A stretch of 5,656 nucleotides of DNA. It comes from Haliea sp041583655 (GTDB taxonomy: Bacteria > Pseudomonadota > Gammaproteobacteria > Pseudomonadales > Halieaceae). The position numbers and the translations under genes were made by a program. The notes beneath the pieces are model-generated. The model did no database searches and was not told the origin of the DNA. It saw only the letters and a program-made list of their open reading frames with translations. This document shows positions 1 through 5,656 of this stretch, one piece after another; the first letter of the stretch is position 1, and the number at the start of each line of letters is the position of its first letter. Location of the stretch: positions 1 through 5,656 of the forward strand of contig JBFHFJ010000228.1 of NCBI GenBank assembly GCA_041583655.1, read 5' to 3'.

Positions 1-382
1 CCCAGTAGGGGGAATTGTTGATGTAGGCGATGAGCGCGAGATAGTGCTGCCAGCCCGGGTCGCCGGTCTCTTGCGCGAGTTCCAGCGGGCGGAGAAACGC
101 TTCTATGAACTGCTCGACACTGGGCCCTTCGGTGCCGGCCGCCTGCTGGCAGGCGCGCAGTGCGTCAAGGCGTGCGCTGTTGAGTAGCGCCGCCCGACGC
201 TGGAATACTGCGTTGAACAAGTCGAGCTTCTTGCCGAAATGGTAGCTGGCCAGGGCTACGTCAACAGCTGCTCCCCTGGCGATCTGGCGCAGGGTGACGC
301 CATCGTATCCGTGCAGCGCAAACAGCTCCTCGGCGACGTCCAGGATGCGATCTCGTTTGGAAAGGGTGGGGGGATTGCTCAT
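1..382 (-). CDS. TetR-family transcriptional repressor, C-terminus cut by window edge
   Basis: Probable local ligand-responsive repressor. Reading leftward from ATG at 382-380 gives 127 open codons with no stop before the edge, against about 190-220 residues usual for the family, so the last third is missing. Residues 9-56 form the TetR DNA-binding domain: helix 1 RILDVAEELFALHGYDGVTL (12-31), the helix-turn-helix around R32-Y47, and the hallmark SYHFGKKLDLF (46-56), close to the family pattern YyHFxsKexL. The following helical part (about 57-127) would begin the ligand-binding and dimer domain; I cannot assign its subfamily or ligand. The start is chosen because the TetR domain begins right after it and an AGGAG lies upstream. 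It is divergent from the symporter, and a palindrome between them suggests autoregulation. Family call is firm; the regulon is inferred. Confidence 0.93.
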   Translation of the reverse strand, partial: MSNPPTLSKRDRILDVAEELFALHGYDGVTLRQIARGAAVDVALASYHFGKKLDLFNAVFQRRAALLNSARLDALRACQQAAGTEGPSVEQFIEAFLRPLELAQETGDPGWQHYLALIAYINNSPYW

Positions 383-396
383 TATCGGTATGTGTT

Positions 397-401
397 CTCC
401 T
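397..401 (-). promoter_or_regulatory. Ribosome binding site of the tetR gene
   Basis: On the minus strand this reads AGGAG, 14 bases before the ATG at 382-380. The spacing is longer than the usual 5-9 bases, so initiation may be modest, which is common for repressors. No better start codon lies between it and the ATG. Confidence 0.5.
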
Positions 402-428
402 GACGGCCCGGACAATAGCATAGTTTAA

Positions 429-448
429 ATTTCAACGCTTGTTGAAAT
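429..448. promoter_or_regulatory. Operator 1: palindrome in the tetR/symporter divergent gap
   Basis: ATTTCAAC-GCTT-GTTGAAAT is a perfect inverted repeat with 8-base arms and a 4-base centre. Read on the minus strand its core is TTCAACAAGCGTTGAA, the same 16-base pattern as the two palindromes before the receptor gene. Size and symmetry suit a TetR dimer. It lies 46 bases upstream of the tetR start codon and 63 bases upstream of the symporter start, so one bound dimer could repress both directions. The palindrome is seen directly; binding by the adjacent TetR protein is inferred. Confidence 0.8.
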
Positions 449-470
449 GTGCGCCGGATTTGTTCAGAAT
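442..470 (+). promoter_or_regulatory. Candidate sigma-70 promoter of the symporter
   Basis: TTGAAA (442-447, five of six matches to the -35 consensus) is followed after 17 bases by CAGAAT (465-470, four of six matches to -10). The -35 box lies inside the right arm of operator 1, so repressor binding would block polymerase. Transcription would begin near 477 and leave a leader of about 35 bases before the ATG at 512. The -10 is weak and other promoters are possible; the minus-strand promoter for tetR could not be placed convincingly. Confidence 0.4.
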
Positions 471-511
471 CCCGAGCGGACAGAAAGCATAACCATAACC
501 AGGCCCCTGCC

Positions 512-1954
512 ATGACCCCAGAGATTTTCAAGTACCTGATCACCGCCAGCTACATCGTACTGGTGCTGTGGCTGTCCTGGGTGGGCATGCGCCGCACCCG
601 CGATATCCGCGGCTTTTCCATCGGCAACAAGGACATGAGCCCCTACCTGATCGGCATCACGCTGGCGGCCTCCATTGCCTCTACAGCGACCTTCGTGATC
701 AACCCGGGATTCGTCTACAGCCATGGCCTGAGTGCCTACCTGCACTACGGGCTCGCAGGGTCCCTGGGTATTCTCTCTGCTTTCCTGGTCCTGACCCGGG
801 GTTTCCTGCGCCTGGGAGAGAGCAGCCAGGCGCTGACCATTCCCCAGTGGATTTTCTACCGCTACAACCACCGGGGCCTGAGCCTCTTCTTCGCCTTTAT
901 CAATCTGCTCTCGATTACTTTCGTGGTACTGATCCTGGTGGGCTGCAGCCTGTTGTTGACCGGCTTGTTCCCTATCGACCAGAAAGTGGCGTTGATACTG
1001 GTGCTGGTGTTCGTCTTTTCCTACGTGCTGATGGGCGGGACCTACGCCCACGCCTACACCAACACCCTGCAGGGGCTGATGATGCTGGCGATCACGGTGA
1101 TCCTGTTTGTCCAGGGCTGGAAATACTTCGGCGATAACCCGCTGGCGGCGTTGCGGGGCGTGGGCGCGGGCTATGCCGATGCCTTCAACCGCGGCAGCGA
1201 CCTGTACTTCGACTTCTTCTCGGTCTTTGTCAGCGGCTTTGTAGTGACCTTTGCACTGATGATGCAGCCGCATATCCTCACCAAGATCCTCTACCTGCGC
1301 AGCGAGCGTGATATCGGCAAGTTCATCGGCACCACGGTGGTGGTCGGTACCGTGTTTACCCTGATGCTGATGATCGGTTTCTATGCCCGTCTCGCCGGGC
1401 TGGAGGTGCCGGCACAGGACACCGTGGTCCGGGAATACCTGTTGTTTGAATTCGGCAGTTCCCTGTGGGGCGAGTACGTGCTGGTCTTCATCTTCCTGAC
1501 CCTGCTGGCCGCGGGCATGAGTACGCTGGACGGTATTCTGGTGTCCCTGTCGGCGATGGTGGTCAGCGACATCGTCCAGCCCCTGTATGGCGATCGCTAC
1601 AATGCCCTGGCGCTGTCGCGGATCGTCCTTGTGCTGGTGGGCGTGGTGGGCGTCATCCTGGCCTGGAACCCGCCGCCCCTGATCGGCCTGTTTGCCCAGA
1701 AAGGTGTGTACGGCCTGGCGGCCGCCTCCATTGTTCCCGTGCTGTTCGGGGTTCTGGTGCGGCGCCATATCCCCCTCTGGGTGGTGCTGGGGTCGGCGCT
1801 GCTGGGTCTGTTTTGCCACCTGGGGCTGAACCTGTCCGGGCTGGTAAAGAACCCGGCGGTGTCTGCCAGCTACGCGATCTTCCTGGCCCTGGGCTATGGG
1901 TTGCTGGGGTTGCTGGTGACCCGGCCCGGACCCAGCGTCACCGGCCCCGCTTGA
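512..1954 (+). CDS. Sodium:solute symporter (SSF/SSS family, TC 2.A.21)
   Basis: Inner-membrane carrier of 480 residues that should couple sodium entry to uptake of an organic solute, most likely an organic acid given its neighbours. Length matches PanF-type members (about 480). About 13 membrane helices are readable (roughly 5-24, 44-70, 75-97, 125-155, 160-182, 186-207, 237-262, 281-305, 325-356, 366-386, 391-420, 423-440, 455-474). Family marks: GFSIGNKDMSPYLIG (34-48); LAASIASTATFVINPGFVY (51-69), the first core helix with its NPG break; TNTLQGLMML, like PanF NDTMQGLVML; and AAGMSTLDGILVSLSAMVVS (333-352), the conserved sodium-site helix, with S337 and T338 at the expected sodium ligands. 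An upstream in-frame GTG at 449 would add 21 polar residues and abut the operator, so ATG 512 is preferred, although only a weak CCAGG precedes it. No terminator is visible after it. Substrate unknown. Confidence 0.93.
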   Translation: MTPEIFKYLITASYIVLVLWLSWVGMRRTRDIRGFSIGNKDMSPYLIGITLAASIASTATFVINPGFVYSHGLSAYLHYGLAGSLGILSAFLVLTRGFLRLGESSQALTIPQWIFYRYNHRGLSLFFAFINLLSITFVVLILVGCSLLLTGLFPIDQKVALILVLVFVFSYVLMGGTYAHAYTNTLQGLMMLAITVILFVQGWKYFGDNPLAALRGVGAGYADAFNRGSDLYFDFFSVFVSGFVVTFALMMQPHILTKILYLRSERDIGKFIGTTVVVGTVFTLMLMIGFYARLAGLEVPAQDTVVREYLLFEFGSSLWGEYVLVFIFLTLLAAGMSTLDGILVSLSAMVVSDIVQPLYGDRYNALALSRIVLVLVGVVGVILAWNPPPLIGLFAQKGVYGLAAASIVPVLFGVLVRRHIPLWVVLGSALLGLFCHLGLNLSGLVKNPAVSASYAIFLALGYGLLGLLVTRPGPSVTGPA

Positions 1955-1977
1955 CATTTCAACAAATGTTGAATAAT
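1951..1977 (+). promoter_or_regulatory. Candidate promoter of the receptor-ligase operon
   Basis: A perfect -35 box TTGACA (1951-1956) contains the TGA stop codon of the symporter (1952-1954). AATAAT (1972-1977, five of six matches to TATAAT) follows after 15 bases, a short spacer that may make the promoter weak or activator-sensitive; with a 17-base spacer the -10 would be the poorer TAATTT (1974-1979). Operator 2 occupies the spacer, the classic place for TetR-type steric repression. Transcription would start near 1984, giving a leader of about 77 bases. Box matches are seen; activity is inferred. Confidence 0.5.
1958..1973. promoter_or_regulatory. Operator 2: palindrome in the spacer of the receptor promoter
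   Basis: TTCAACAAATGTTGAA has 7-base perfect arms (TTCAACA / TGTTGAA) around a central AA. It matches operator 1 (minus-strand reading) and operator 3 at 14 or more of 16 positions, differing only at the two bases after TTCAACAA. It begins three bases after the symporter stop codon and sits between the candidate -35 and -10 boxes. Confidence 0.8.
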
Positions 1978-1987
1978 TTGCTTCCGA

Positions 1988-2005
1988 ATTCAACAAACGT
2001 TGAAT
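1988..2005. promoter_or_regulatory. Operator 3: second palindrome upstream of the receptor gene
   Basis: ATTCAAC-AAAC-GTTGAAT is a perfect inverted repeat with 7-base arms, core TTCAACAAACGTTGAA. Its centre is 31 bases from the centre of operator 2, close to three helical turns, so two dimers would sit on the same face of the DNA and could bind cooperatively. It would cover the first bases of the transcript if transcription starts near 1984. Confidence 0.78.
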
Positions 2006-2048
2006 CCGTGCCGCAAGCGCGGTTTCAAACACACCACTCATAATGAAA

Positions 2049-2055
2049 AAGGTGA
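2049..2055 (+). promoter_or_regulatory. Ribosome binding site that decides the receptor start
   Basis: AAGGTGA ends 5 bases before the ATG at 2061. The earlier in-frame ATG at 2043 has no purine-rich site before it and would add six residues (MKKVTT) to the signal peptide. The start at 2061 is therefore preferred. Confidence 0.65.
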
Positions 2056-2060
2056 CCACA

Positions 2061-4310
2061 ATGAAAGCATTCGCTCCGCGTTCCGCCATCGCCCTGGCTG
2101 TTTCCCTGGCGTCGCTGGCCCAGTTCACTCCCGCCCTCGCCCAGTCCGGCCCGACGCTGGCGCTGGAGGAGGTCGTGGTGACTGCCCGGCGCCGGGCTGA
2201 AAACCTGCAGGATGTCCCCATCGCGGTCACCGCCCTGTCCGGGGATGCGCTGCGCCTGCGGGGGGCCACCGACATCAGCGAACTGGCCCAGATCATCCCC
2301 AGTGTGACCCTGGAGCCTTCGCGGGCCACCAGCACCACCCTGACCGCCTTCATCCGCGGGGTCGGCCAGCAGGATCCCCTCGCCGGCTTCGAGCAAGGCG
2401 TCGCGCTCTACCTGGACGACGTCTACATTGCCCGCCCGCAGGGCGCGCTGCTGGATATCTACGATGTGGAGCGGGTAGAAGTACTGCGCGGCCCACAGGG
2501 CACGCTGTACGGCCGCAACGCTGTCGGCGGTGCGATCAAATACGTGACCCGCCGGCTGAGCGAAGATTTCGATGCGCGCCTCAAGGCCTCCTATGGCAGC
2601 TATGACCAGCTCGACCTTGTGGGCACGGTGTCGGCGCCGGTAACCGATACCTTCCGGGTTGGCGCGACTGTGGCTTCGCTGACCCGCGATGGCTACGGCA
2701 GAAACCTCACCACCGGGGACGAGCACTATGACAAGGATCTGTTCGCCTGGCGTGCCAGCGCCGAGTGGCTGCCCAGTGAAGACTGGCTGGTGCGGATCGC
2801 CTACGACAAGCTGAAGGACAAGACCAACCCGGTTGCCGGCTTCCGGCCGTTCCCGGGTGCCGCCAGCGGCGTGCCGGTACTGAACGATCGCTATGACACG
2901 ACCGCCGGGGCTGCGCAGGCCATTTCCACGCGGGGTATCAACGGCAACAATGAGATCGAGGCGGAAGGTGTGATGCTGTCGGTGGACTGGAACCTGAGCG
3001 ACGCCACGACCCTTCGCTCCATCAGCGCCTGGCGCGAAGACTACACCGAGTCCGTGATCGACTTTGACGGTCTCGCGGTCATGGATTTCGATGCGCCGGT
3101 TATCTACGACAACGAGCAGTTCAGCCAGGAATTCCAGCTGCTTTACAACGCGGACCGCTGGAATGTGGTCACGGGCTTCTACTACCTGGATGCCACCGCT
3201 GCAAACGACTTCGACGTTGTGCTGGGGCAGATTGGCCCGGTGACGGCCTATACCGGAGGCACCGTGGATACGGAGGCCTGGTCACTGTTTGCGGACGTGA
3301 CCTATCGCCTGACTGATGCCCTGTCGCTCTCGGTCGGAGGCCGCTATACCGAGGACAAGCGGACGGCAGACATTTTCCGCGCAAACTATCTCGGCTTCGG
3401 CTCGCCTTTCCTGGGTAACGACACCGCTTTCCTGCTGGCCACGACCAGTGACTACGAAGCGAGCAAGACCTACACCGACTTCTCGCCACGGGTCAATCTC
3501 AGCTATGCCCTCAATGATGACACCACGGTCTACGCCAGCTACAGCCAGGGATGGAAAGCGGGCAGCTTCGATCCGCGCGGCGCCAACTTCCTGACTCCGG
3601 AAGTCGAACGCGGTTTCGATCCGGAAACCCTCGACTCCCTGGAACTCGGCTACAAGACCACCTGGCTGGAGGGGCGGGCGCTCACCAACATCGCGGTCTT
3701 CTACAGTGACTACCAGGATATGCAGATTCCGGGATCCGTGGGCGTCGACAGCGACGGCGACGGGGTCAATGACGGGTTCGTCGGCACGGTGACCAACGCG
3801 GGGGAAGCGAAGATATCCGGCGTCGAAGTAGAGGGCAATGTGCTGCTGGGGCAGGGCTTCAGCGTGCAACTCGCGCTGAGTTTCCTGGATGCGGAAATCA
3901 AGGAATGGCTGGTTAACGGTGTGGACGTTTCGGATCAGCGGGCGGTACAGAACACGCCGGAGGAAATGGCCTACATCGGTTTCACCTATACCACCGGGCT
4001 CGCCGGTGGCGACATCACGGCGAACCTGAACTGGTCATACAAGGGTGACATCACCCAGTTCGAAGCCCCGGTGCCGGTCATCGACCAGGAGAGCTACGAT
4101 GTCGTCAATGCGAGCATTGTCTGGCTGAGCTCGGATGATCAGTGGCTGTTCGGACTGCACGGCAAGAACCTGACGGACGAGGCGATCAAGACCGCAGGCT
4201 ACTGTTTCGGTTCTGGTGGCTGCCCCTCGCGGCTGGGCCTGGAAGACAACACGACCGTGTTCTACGCACCGCCGCGGACAGTTACCGCAACCGTTGAATA
4301 CCGCTTCTGA
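2061..4310 (+). CDS. TonB-dependent outer-membrane receptor
   Basis: Full-length receptor of 749 residues: a 22-strand outer-membrane barrel with a plug, opened by TonB-ExbB-ExbD to admit a scarce or large substrate. A Sec signal peptide (1-27, basic start, hydrophobic core, ALA-Q cleavage) is followed by the TonB box LEEVVVTARRR (35-45). The plug runs about 49-160 and ends with VERVEVLRGPQGTLYGRNAV (136-155), the standard plug signature. The barrel carries YASYSQGWKAGSF (491-503), common in this receptor type, and ends in VEYRF, whose terminal Phe suits BAM-dependent insertion. Oddities: an acidic DSDGDGVND loop (563-571) and the only two cysteines, C715 and C721, in the last long loop. It is the first gene of an operon with the acyl-CoA ligase, behind two operators. 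No siderophore-specific feature is visible; uptake of an organic carbon source fits the context. Substrate unknown. Confidence 0.95.
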   Translation: MKAFAPRSAIALAVSLASLAQFTPALAQSGPTLALEEVVVTARRRAENLQDVPIAVTALSGDALRLRGATDISELAQIIPSVTLEPSRATSTTLTAFIRGVGQQDPLAGFEQGVALYLDDVYIARPQGALLDIYDVERVEVLRGPQGTLYGRNAVGGAIKYVTRRLSEDFDARLKASYGSYDQLDLVGTVSAPVTDTFRVGATVASLTRDGYGRNLTTGDEHYDKDLFAWRASAEWLPSEDWLVRIAYDKLKDKTNPVAGFRPFPGAASGVPVLNDRYDTTAGAAQAISTRGINGNNEIEAEGVMLSVDWNLSDATTLRSISAWREDYTESVIDFDGLAVMDFDAPVIYDNEQFSQEFQLLYNADRWNVVTGFYYLDATAANDFDVVLGQIGPVTAYTGGTVDTEAWSLFADVTYRLTDALSLSVGGRYTEDKRTADIFRANYLGFGSPFLGNDTAFLLATTSDYEASKTYTDFSPRVNLSYALNDDTTVYASYSQGWKAGSFDPRGANFLTPEVERGFDPETLDSLELGYKTTWLEGRALTNIAVFYSDYQDMQIPGSVGVDSDGDGVNDGFVGTVTNAGEAKISGVEVEGNVLLGQGFSVQLALSFLDAEIKEWLVNGVDVSDQRAVQNTPEEMAYIGFTYTTGLAGGDITANLNWSYKGDITQFEAPVPVIDQESYDVVNASIVWLSSDDQWLFGLHGKNLTDEAIKTAGYCFGSGGCPSRLGLEDNTTVFYAPPRTVTATVEYRF

Positions 4311-4313
4311 TCC

Positions 4314-4319
4314 GGGGAG
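4314..4319 (+). promoter_or_regulatory. Ribosome binding site of the acyl-CoA ligase gene
   Basis: GGGGAG lies 8 bases before the GTG at 4328, in the 17-base gap after the receptor stop codon. It supports GTG 4328 as the start and shows that the ligase is translated from the receptor transcript. Confidence 0.7.
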
Positions 4320-4327
4320 CCCGAAGC

Positions 4328-5656
4328 GTGAAAGAGTTTGAGGCACCCGTGCCCCTGTTGCCGGAAATCCTGGCGCTGCACGGCAAATGGCGAGCGCGCA
4401 AGCCGGCGGTGATCTGTGGTGAAGCGCGCCTGGACTGGGCACAGTTCACGGCGGCGAATCACCGGTTTGCCCACGGCCTGCTGTCCCGTGGGGTGGTCGC
4501 CGGCGACCGGGTCGGCGTGGTCATGAGCAATGGATTGCCAATGGTGCAGGCCCTGTTTGGTACCCTCGCGGCGGGCGCCGTCTCGGTGCCGGTGAACCTG
4601 TCGGTCAACGACGACGCCCTGCTGGGCATGCTCAGGGACGCCGGGATCGTTGCCCTGGTCGCCTCCCCGGACCAGCAGGAGCGCCTGCAGCGCCTGTTGC
4701 CGGAGATGCCTGAATCCCTCCGCCTGTGCATTACGGCCGGCGCCGCCGGACAGGGGTGGATGGCGCTGGAGGATGTCTGCGCCGGGCAGCCGGTTACATT
4801 GCCGACTCTGGCGCTGGAGCCGGATGCCCCGCTGAATATCATCTACAGTTCAGGAACCACGGGCCAGCCCAAGGGTATCCTGCACAGCCACCGCACCCGA
4901 CGTGACTGGGCCTACGACCTGGCGATTGCCCTGCGCTACCACGGCGGGGCGCGCACCCTGCTCACCCTGGGCCTGTACTCGAACATTTCCTGGGTGGCGA
5001 TGCTGTGCACGGTGCTGGCGGGTGGCACCCTGGTGGTCCATACCCGGTTCGAGCCCGCCGCGTTCCTGGCCAGCGTGGAGCAGGAGCGCATCACCCACAC
5101 CGCCATGGTGCCGGTCCAGTTCCAGCGCGTCTGCGAACTGATGGCCCAGGGCAGTTTTGATGTCAGCAGCATGCAGGCCATGATGAGCTGTGGCTCGCCC
5201 CTGCGCGAGGGCCTCAAGCGCGAGATCTTTCACCATTTTCCCTGCGGCATTATCGAACTGTACGGCCTTACCGAGGGGATCATCACTACTCTCGAGCCGG
5301 AGGAGGCTGCGGGCCGCTGGGACTCAGTGGGCAAACCGTTGATCGGTACGGATATCTGCATCGTTGATGATGACGACCGGGTGCTGGGAAGCAACAGCCC
5401 GGGCGAGATTGTCTCTCGTGGGCGGATCACCATGCCCGGCTACTGGCAGCGCGACGATGCCAATTGCGACTCGGAGTTTGTTGACGAGCTGGGCAGGCAG
5501 TGGCTGCGCTCGGGGGATATCGGCTACATTGATGATGAAGGCTACCTGTTCATCGTCGACCGCAAGAAGGATATGATCCTGTCCGGGGGCCAGAATATCT
5601 ATCCCCAGGATATCGAGGCGGTGCTGGTGCAGCATCCCGCGATCAGCGACGTCGCC
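4328..5656 (+). CDS. Class I acyl-CoA ligase (AMP-binding enzyme), C-terminus cut by window edge
   Basis: Cytoplasmic enzyme of the ANL superfamily that should activate a carboxylic acid with ATP to an acyl-AMP and then to an acyl-CoA. Starting at GTG 4328, 443 codons are open to the edge; the usual length is 500-560. Motifs in order: the phosphate-binding loop YSSGTTGQPKG (173-183), YGLTEG (312-317), SGDIGYIDDEGY (395-406) with ribose-binding D397, and hinge DRKKDMILSGGQNIYPQDIE (411-430). The C-terminal catalytic lysine (A10) lies beyond the edge, so catalytic completeness cannot be checked. The motifs fit fatty-acid or aromatic-acid CoA ligases (FadD/4-coumarate type) better than peptide-synthetase domains, since no carrier domain is seen. 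It sits 17 bp after the receptor gene, so the two are almost surely co-transcribed, linking uptake to CoA activation. The exact acid is not deducible. Confidence 0.93.
   Translation, partial: MKEFEAPVPLLPEILALHGKWRARKPAVICGEARLDWAQFTAANHRFAHGLLSRGVVAGDRVGVVMSNGLPMVQALFGTLAAGAVSVPVNLSVNDDALLGMLRDAGIVALVASPDQQERLQRLLPEMPESLRLCITAGAAGQGWMALEDVCAGQPVTLPTLALEPDAPLNIIYSSGTTGQPKGILHSHRTRRDWAYDLAIALRYHGGARTLLTLGLYSNISWVAMLCTVLAGGTLVVHTRFEPAAFLASVEQERITHTAMVPVQFQRVCELMAQGSFDVSSMQAMMSCGSPLREGLKREIFHHFPCGIIELYGLTEGIITTLEPEEAAGRWDSVGKPLIGTDICIVDDDDRVLGSNSPGEIVSRGRITMPGYWQRDDANCDSEFVDELGRQWLRSGDIGYIDDEGYLFIVDRKKDMILSGGQNIYPQDIEAVLVQHPAISDVA

Noticed and set aside
449..511. GTG at 449 as the symporter start
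   Set aside because: It would add 21 polar residues unlike the family, directly abuts the operator and overlaps the likely promoter; ATG 512 gives a normal SSF N-terminus.
2011..2025. CCGC-AAGC-GCGG followed by TTT as a terminator after the symporter
   Set aside because: The stem is only 4 bp and the T run is three bases, too weak for intrinsic termination; it also lies in the leader of the receptor transcript.
464..2353. Long minus-strand open frame of 629 codons opposite the symporter and the receptor start
   Set aside because: It lacks any domain, is rich in Gln, His and Arg as expected for the mirror of GC-rich coding DNA, and lies opposite two clear protein families.
2025..2726. Minus-strand open frame of 233 codons opposite the receptor gene
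   Set aside because: It overlaps the signal peptide and plug of the receptor on the other strand and shows no recognisable domain or ribosome binding site.
4459..5236. Several open frames on both strands within the ligase region
   Set aside because: They overlap the continuous frame from 4328 that carries all the AMP-binding motifs in order, so they are shadows of that gene.

Overview
The window looks like chromosome from a GC-rich Gram-negative bacterium. An outer-membrane TonB-dependent receptor requires an outer membrane, and the G/C-ending codons plus the style of the receptor resemble marine gammaproteobacteria such as the Halieaceae/OM60-NOR5 group. That placement is an impression from gene type and base composition only; a sphingomonad-like origin cannot be excluded.

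Layout: a TetR-family repressor gene runs leftward off the left edge (382 to 1, minus strand). A divergent 129-bp gap (383-511) with one palindrome separates it from a rightward sodium:solute symporter (512-1954). A 106-bp gap follows with two more copies of the same palindrome around a good -35 box. Next come a TonB-dependent receptor (2061-4310) and, 17 bp downstream, a class I acyl-CoA ligase (4328 onward) that is cut by the right edge after 443 codons. Neither edge gene has both a start and a stop inside the window. No RNA genes, insertion sequences, CRISPR arrays or tandem repeats were seen.

The genes read as one uptake-and-activation pathway. The receptor would bring a scarce or bulky compound across the outer membrane using TonB energy, the sodium symporter would carry it across the inner membrane, and the ligase would trap it as a CoA thioester for degradation. 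The substrate is therefore probably an organic carboxylic acid (a fatty, aromatic, terpenoid or steroid-derived acid), but nothing in the sequence names it.

The most informative signal is regulatory. Three palindromes fit one 16-base pattern, TTCAACAA(A/G)(C/T)GTTGAA. One sits between the repressor and the symporter and two sit in front of the receptor-ligase pair. This marks them as likely operators of the TetR protein, with a ligand (perhaps the substrate or its CoA ester) relieving repression of both units.
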